Shown here piece by piece: positions 61,697 through 64,000 of a stretch of DNA of 64,000 bases (its first letter is position 1; each line of letters starts with the position of its first letter). Location: the NCBI GenBank assembly GCA_964524515.1, contig CAZGEA010000002.1, positions 1 to 64,000 on the forward strand, given 5' to 3'. The position numbers were made by a program, and so were the translations under genes. This DNA comes from CAZGEA01 sp964524515 (lineage in GTDB: Bacteria > Patescibacteriota > Microgenomatia > UBA8517). A model generated the notes under the pieces. That model was not told where the DNA came from. It ran no database searches and saw only the letters and a program-made list of their open reading frames with translations.

Positions 61697-62479
61697 GTGT
61701 ATACAAATGCTCGCTATCATTATCGTCAGCACATTCAACAAAATTTTGATTGGATGGATGGATTTGGAATGGGATTATTGGGAATTATACCTGTAATCTT
61801 ATTCATAATTTTCTTTTTTGCACATAGAATCAACATTCATAATCTAGTGCTAAGAGAAGATCAAATTGCAGTTACGATTGTCGTAGTTCCAATTACCTTT
61901 CTGCTGTCGTTCGTCCTCTCATATTTCTTAAACGTGAGTCTTGATGACAGATTGATTCCATTTTTATTCCTAACACTACTAGTTCAACTAGTTTTGACAC
62001 TATCCTTTTGGAGCTATATAGAATCAAGAGAATACATGTCAAGTCCAAAATATGGAGCGATTTCACTATTAGCACTTTCAATTGGATCAGCAGTTCTATG
62101 CAATCTAATCTATTGGCTCTACCAAAGGCCAAAGATTGCACTATATTGTTGGGTAGCACTGTTTTCTATTTTGCCAATGCTTGTAGTCTACGCACAACTC
62201 AAAGGTTGGCTTTTTGTTGTATTGGCAGGTCTTGTTGCTGCAATTAACGGCATATGGTCAATAAATAGATTCAAAACCTACTTTCATCTAAATATATTAG
62301 TCCAACTTGCCATAAATGTTTTAGTCACAGCATTTGCGTTTGTGATTTTGTATATTCAAGGTACACATTGGCCTTGGGAACTGTATTTTTATACAAACGT
62401 AGTTTGGTTAGCAACTGGAGCACTTGCAATAAGAGTGGTAATTTCAAGAGTAATATTTTTAGGAAGGTTCCAAATCTAA
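61697..62479 (+). CDS. Polytopic membrane protein of unknown function, 260 aa
   Basis: About seven hydrophobic segments cover most of the protein. The N-terminus is polar (YTNARYHYRQHIQQ). A YIESREYMSS loop and several Trp-flanked helices are visible, with no recognised transporter or enzyme motif. The GTG start at 61697 has TTAGGAG ~9 bases upstream, and a strong intrinsic terminator follows. This SD-plus-terminator style is like the orphan genes at 1965-9186 and unlike the leaderless neighbours. It may belong to the same foreign or special-expression class. Confidence 0.72.
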   Translation: MYTNARYHYRQHIQQNFDWMDGFGMGLLGIIPVILFIIFFFAHRINIHNLVLREDQIAVTIVVVPITFLLSFVLSYFLNVSLDDRLIPFLFLTLLVQLVLTLSFWSYIESREYMSSPKYGAISLLALSIGSAVLCNLIYWLYQRPKIALYCWVALFSILPMLVVYAQLKGWLFVVLAGLVAAINGIWSINRFKTYFHLNILVQLAINVLVTAFAFVILYIQGTHWPWELYFYTNVVWLATGALAIRVVISRVIFLGRFQI

Positions 62480-62496
62480 GAAAATAATGTGATCTG

Positions 62497-62537
62497 TCTC
62501 TCGTATAAAATAAAATTTGTACGAGAGATTTTTTTTT
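62497..62537 (+). terminator. Intrinsic terminator after the orphan membrane protein
   Basis: A perfect 9-bp stem TCTCTCGTA/TACGAGAGA (62497-62505, 62520-62528), a 14-base loop, and T9 (62529-62537). Confidence 0.9.
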
Positions 62538-62552
62538 GGAATTCTGAGAATA

Positions 62553-63758
62553 TTACTTGAGGTTTAACGAATACAAATTAACTGGAGCACCAGTTGCTCC
62601 TAAATTAGTTAATACAAATAATCTCCCAGTAGAAGGTGATGGGTATGCAGTAGGGTATACATAACTCCCCGAATAAACAGATTGCAAGTTTGTTCCATCA
62701 TAATCAACAATAGATATTTTATCTTTTTGAGGAATCATTAAATTTGTTGAATTAGGCAACCAATAAACTACAGAATCATCAGTCGTAATTTCAAAATTAC
62801 GATCTTCTTTTATATCAAAAACATAAACTTTTCCTTTTTCAATTGATCTTTTCTGTTGTTGTGTTGATGATCCTGGTAATGGTTTAATAACCCCCTCAGT
62901 AATTGTTGCACTGCCTGTTGCTGAATATAATATTTTAGTTTCATCTGGGGAAAAAGCTATTATTTGAGTTTTTTCTTGAAATATTTGAGCTAGTTCTTTT
63001 GGTAGTCTTGATAATTGAGCTTCAATTTGTTGATTTTTAATATCATTCCATTGAGATAAAATTATCTCTCTTGATGAAAGCGATACAATGCGATCTGTAG
63101 ATTTTATATATTCTGAAACCTGCAAGATTGTTGAGAGTTCTTTATAAGTTTGTTTTTGTTTAGTTGTCGCATTTTTTTCAAGTGGCTTATTGGTCATTAA
63201 TATTTGCCTTGAATCAGGCGACCAATACCATTCAAAATCTTTCATACTGCCATCTGTAATTCGATGTGGTTGTCGATTAAATAAAATAGGAAGATTACTC
63301 GTTTCCATTACCCAAAGTCCTTGAGTCAAAGGATCATCACTTTCAACTGCATAAACAATTTTTCCCAAATCAGGAGAAAGTTGAGGGTTAACAATTCCAG
63401 TAAAAGTTATGGCAGATAGGGAAGGTGCAGATTGAAACAATGATGCATCAACCGCAGTTACAATTTCTTTTTCAATTCTAATTGTCTTTTTCCAAGTTAA
63501 ATATCCATCTTTTTTAATAACCAACTGATATTCGTTAGGTGTGAGTGTTACAGTAGAATTAGTTGCAGATTTAAGCTCACCGTTTACAATAATCTGGGCT
63601 CCATTGGGATCTGAAGTTACATTTAATAGTCCATGTGCACTAACTTGCCCAGTTTCCCGATTGAATCTAAAACCAGTTGCATAGAGAATTGCAATGGTTC
63701 CAAGAATTGTAATAATAAATAAAGATAGAAAGAAAAAAAGGACACGAACTTTTGTCAT
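62553..63758 (-). CDS. PEGA-domain membrane protein with beta-propeller
   Basis: The 401-residue protein has an N-terminal membrane span (~residues 7-28), a PEGA domain (~42-98: GLLNVTSDPNGAQIIVNGEL ... LVIKKDGYLTWKK), and a C-terminal TolB/WD40-like propeller (LSPDLGKIVYA, WSPDSRQILMTN, FSPDETKILYSA blades). PEGA and propeller domains are exterior modules that bind wall or protein partners. A TATAAT box (63777-63772, minus) lies 13 bases before the ATG. It is divergent from mreB, which suggests a cell-envelope context. Confidence 0.87.
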   Translation of the reverse strand: MTKVRVLFFFLSLFIITILGTIAILYATGFRFNRETGQVSAHGLLNVTSDPNGAQIIVNGELKSATNSTVTLTPNEYQLVIKKDGYLTWKKTIRIEKEIVTAVDASLFQSAPSLSAITFTGIVNPQLSPDLGKIVYAVESDDPLTQGLWVMETSNLPILFNRQPHRITDGSMKDFEWYWSPDSRQILMTNKPLEKNATTKQKQTYKELSTILQVSEYIKSTDRIVSLSSREIILSQWNDIKNQQIEAQLSRLPKELAQIFQEKTQIIAFSPDETKILYSATGSATITEGVIKPLPGSSTQQQKRSIEKGKVYVFDIKEDRNFEITTDDSVVYWLPNSTNLMIPQKDKISIVDYDGTNLQSVYSGSYVYPTAYPSPSTGRLFVLTNLGATGAPVNLYSLNLK

Positions 63759-63800
63759 AATGATTACTGTAATTATACACTGTGATATAAATATAAAAAA

Positions 63801-64000
63801 ATGAAAAAACTAATCGCAATTGATTTAGGTACAGCCAACACCCTTGTTTGGGAAAAAGAATTGGGTTTAATTTCAAATGAACCAACTGTTGTTGCAATTG
63901 ATGCTCAAACCGAAAAAGTTGTAGCAGTAGGTGAAGATGCAAAAAGAATGCTAGGCCGCACTCCAGATACATTAATAGCTTTAAGACCATTAAAAGATGG
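63801..64000 (+). CDS. mreB: Rod-shape protein MreB (5' part)
   Basis: The visible 66 residues match the MreB actin fold start: AIDLGTANTLVW (phosphate-1 loop), LISNEPTVVAID, VVAVGEDAKRMLGRTP and ALRPLKDG. MreB filaments guide wall synthesis and keep rod shape. The gene runs past the window end. It is AT-rich with no SD. Confidence 0.93.
   Translation, partial: MKKLIAIDLGTANTLVWEKELGLISNEPTVVAIDAQTEKVVAVGEDAKRMLGRTPDTLIALRPLKD

Overview
This window looks like part of a Candidate Phyla Radiation (Patescibacteria) chromosome, probably of the Microgenomates type. This is inferred from gene content and style, not from a search. Most genes are AT-rich, tightly packed and often overlapping. Many start at or within a few bases of the predicted transcription start, so they look leaderless. 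Housekeeping enzymes are compact. Very large repeat-built surface proteins dominate the middle. A 100-base run of N (60399-60498) is a scaffold gap that truncates two genes.

Layout. 1-680: 3' end of 23S rRNA and a 5S rRNA, then a four-domain S1 protein. 1877-2850: two small orphan genes with Shine-Dalgarno (SD) sites and hairpins. 2879-5775: radA, an apparent non-coding RNA, a sortase and a small exported protein. 5776-9290: a compositionally distinct block of four membrane or secreted orphan proteins with SD sites, a long structured leader and strong intergenic hairpins. 9364-17743: a giant polytopic membrane protein, rho, a LysM/M23 peptidase, a membrane-anchored propeller protein and tRNA-Ala. 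17747-35048 (minus strand): GT2 glycosyltransferase, Wzy/O-antigen-ligase-like TPR protein, a membrane protein with an integrase-type N-terminal domain, a six-LamG surface protein, and a 3014-residue protein with a MerR-type DNA-binding head, one membrane span and a tail-fibre-like exterior.

35386-42767 (plus strand) is an F1-ATPase operon: c-like fusion protein, gpmI, b, delta, alpha, gamma, beta, epsilon. The c-like hairpin carries an exported N-terminal domain, lacks the ion-binding carboxylate, and no a subunit is present. Its exported domain resembles the C-terminal domain of the divergently encoded 3014-residue protein. 42957-49283: leuS, comEA, a comEC split into two genes, and argS. 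49287-54298: DUF1003 protein, M16 peptidase, ndk, tRNA-Pro, a probable small RNA and two orphans. 54295-64000: a protein with ten Ig-like repeats, a FAS1 protein, rsmI, gap, tgt, tRNA-Arg, an orphan membrane protein, a PEGA/propeller protein and the start of mreB.

The most interesting signals are: (1) the F1 operon with a carboxylate-less c-like subunit fused to an exported domain that resembles a domain of the adjacent giant surface protein; (2) two neighbouring transmembrane proteins with cytoplasmic DNA-binding-type heads; (3) an SD-led gene with two in-frame stops, both one C-to-T step from glutamine codons, behind a leader that can pair with its SD; and (4) the contrast between leaderless AT-rich genes and SD-led, GC-richer orphan islands.
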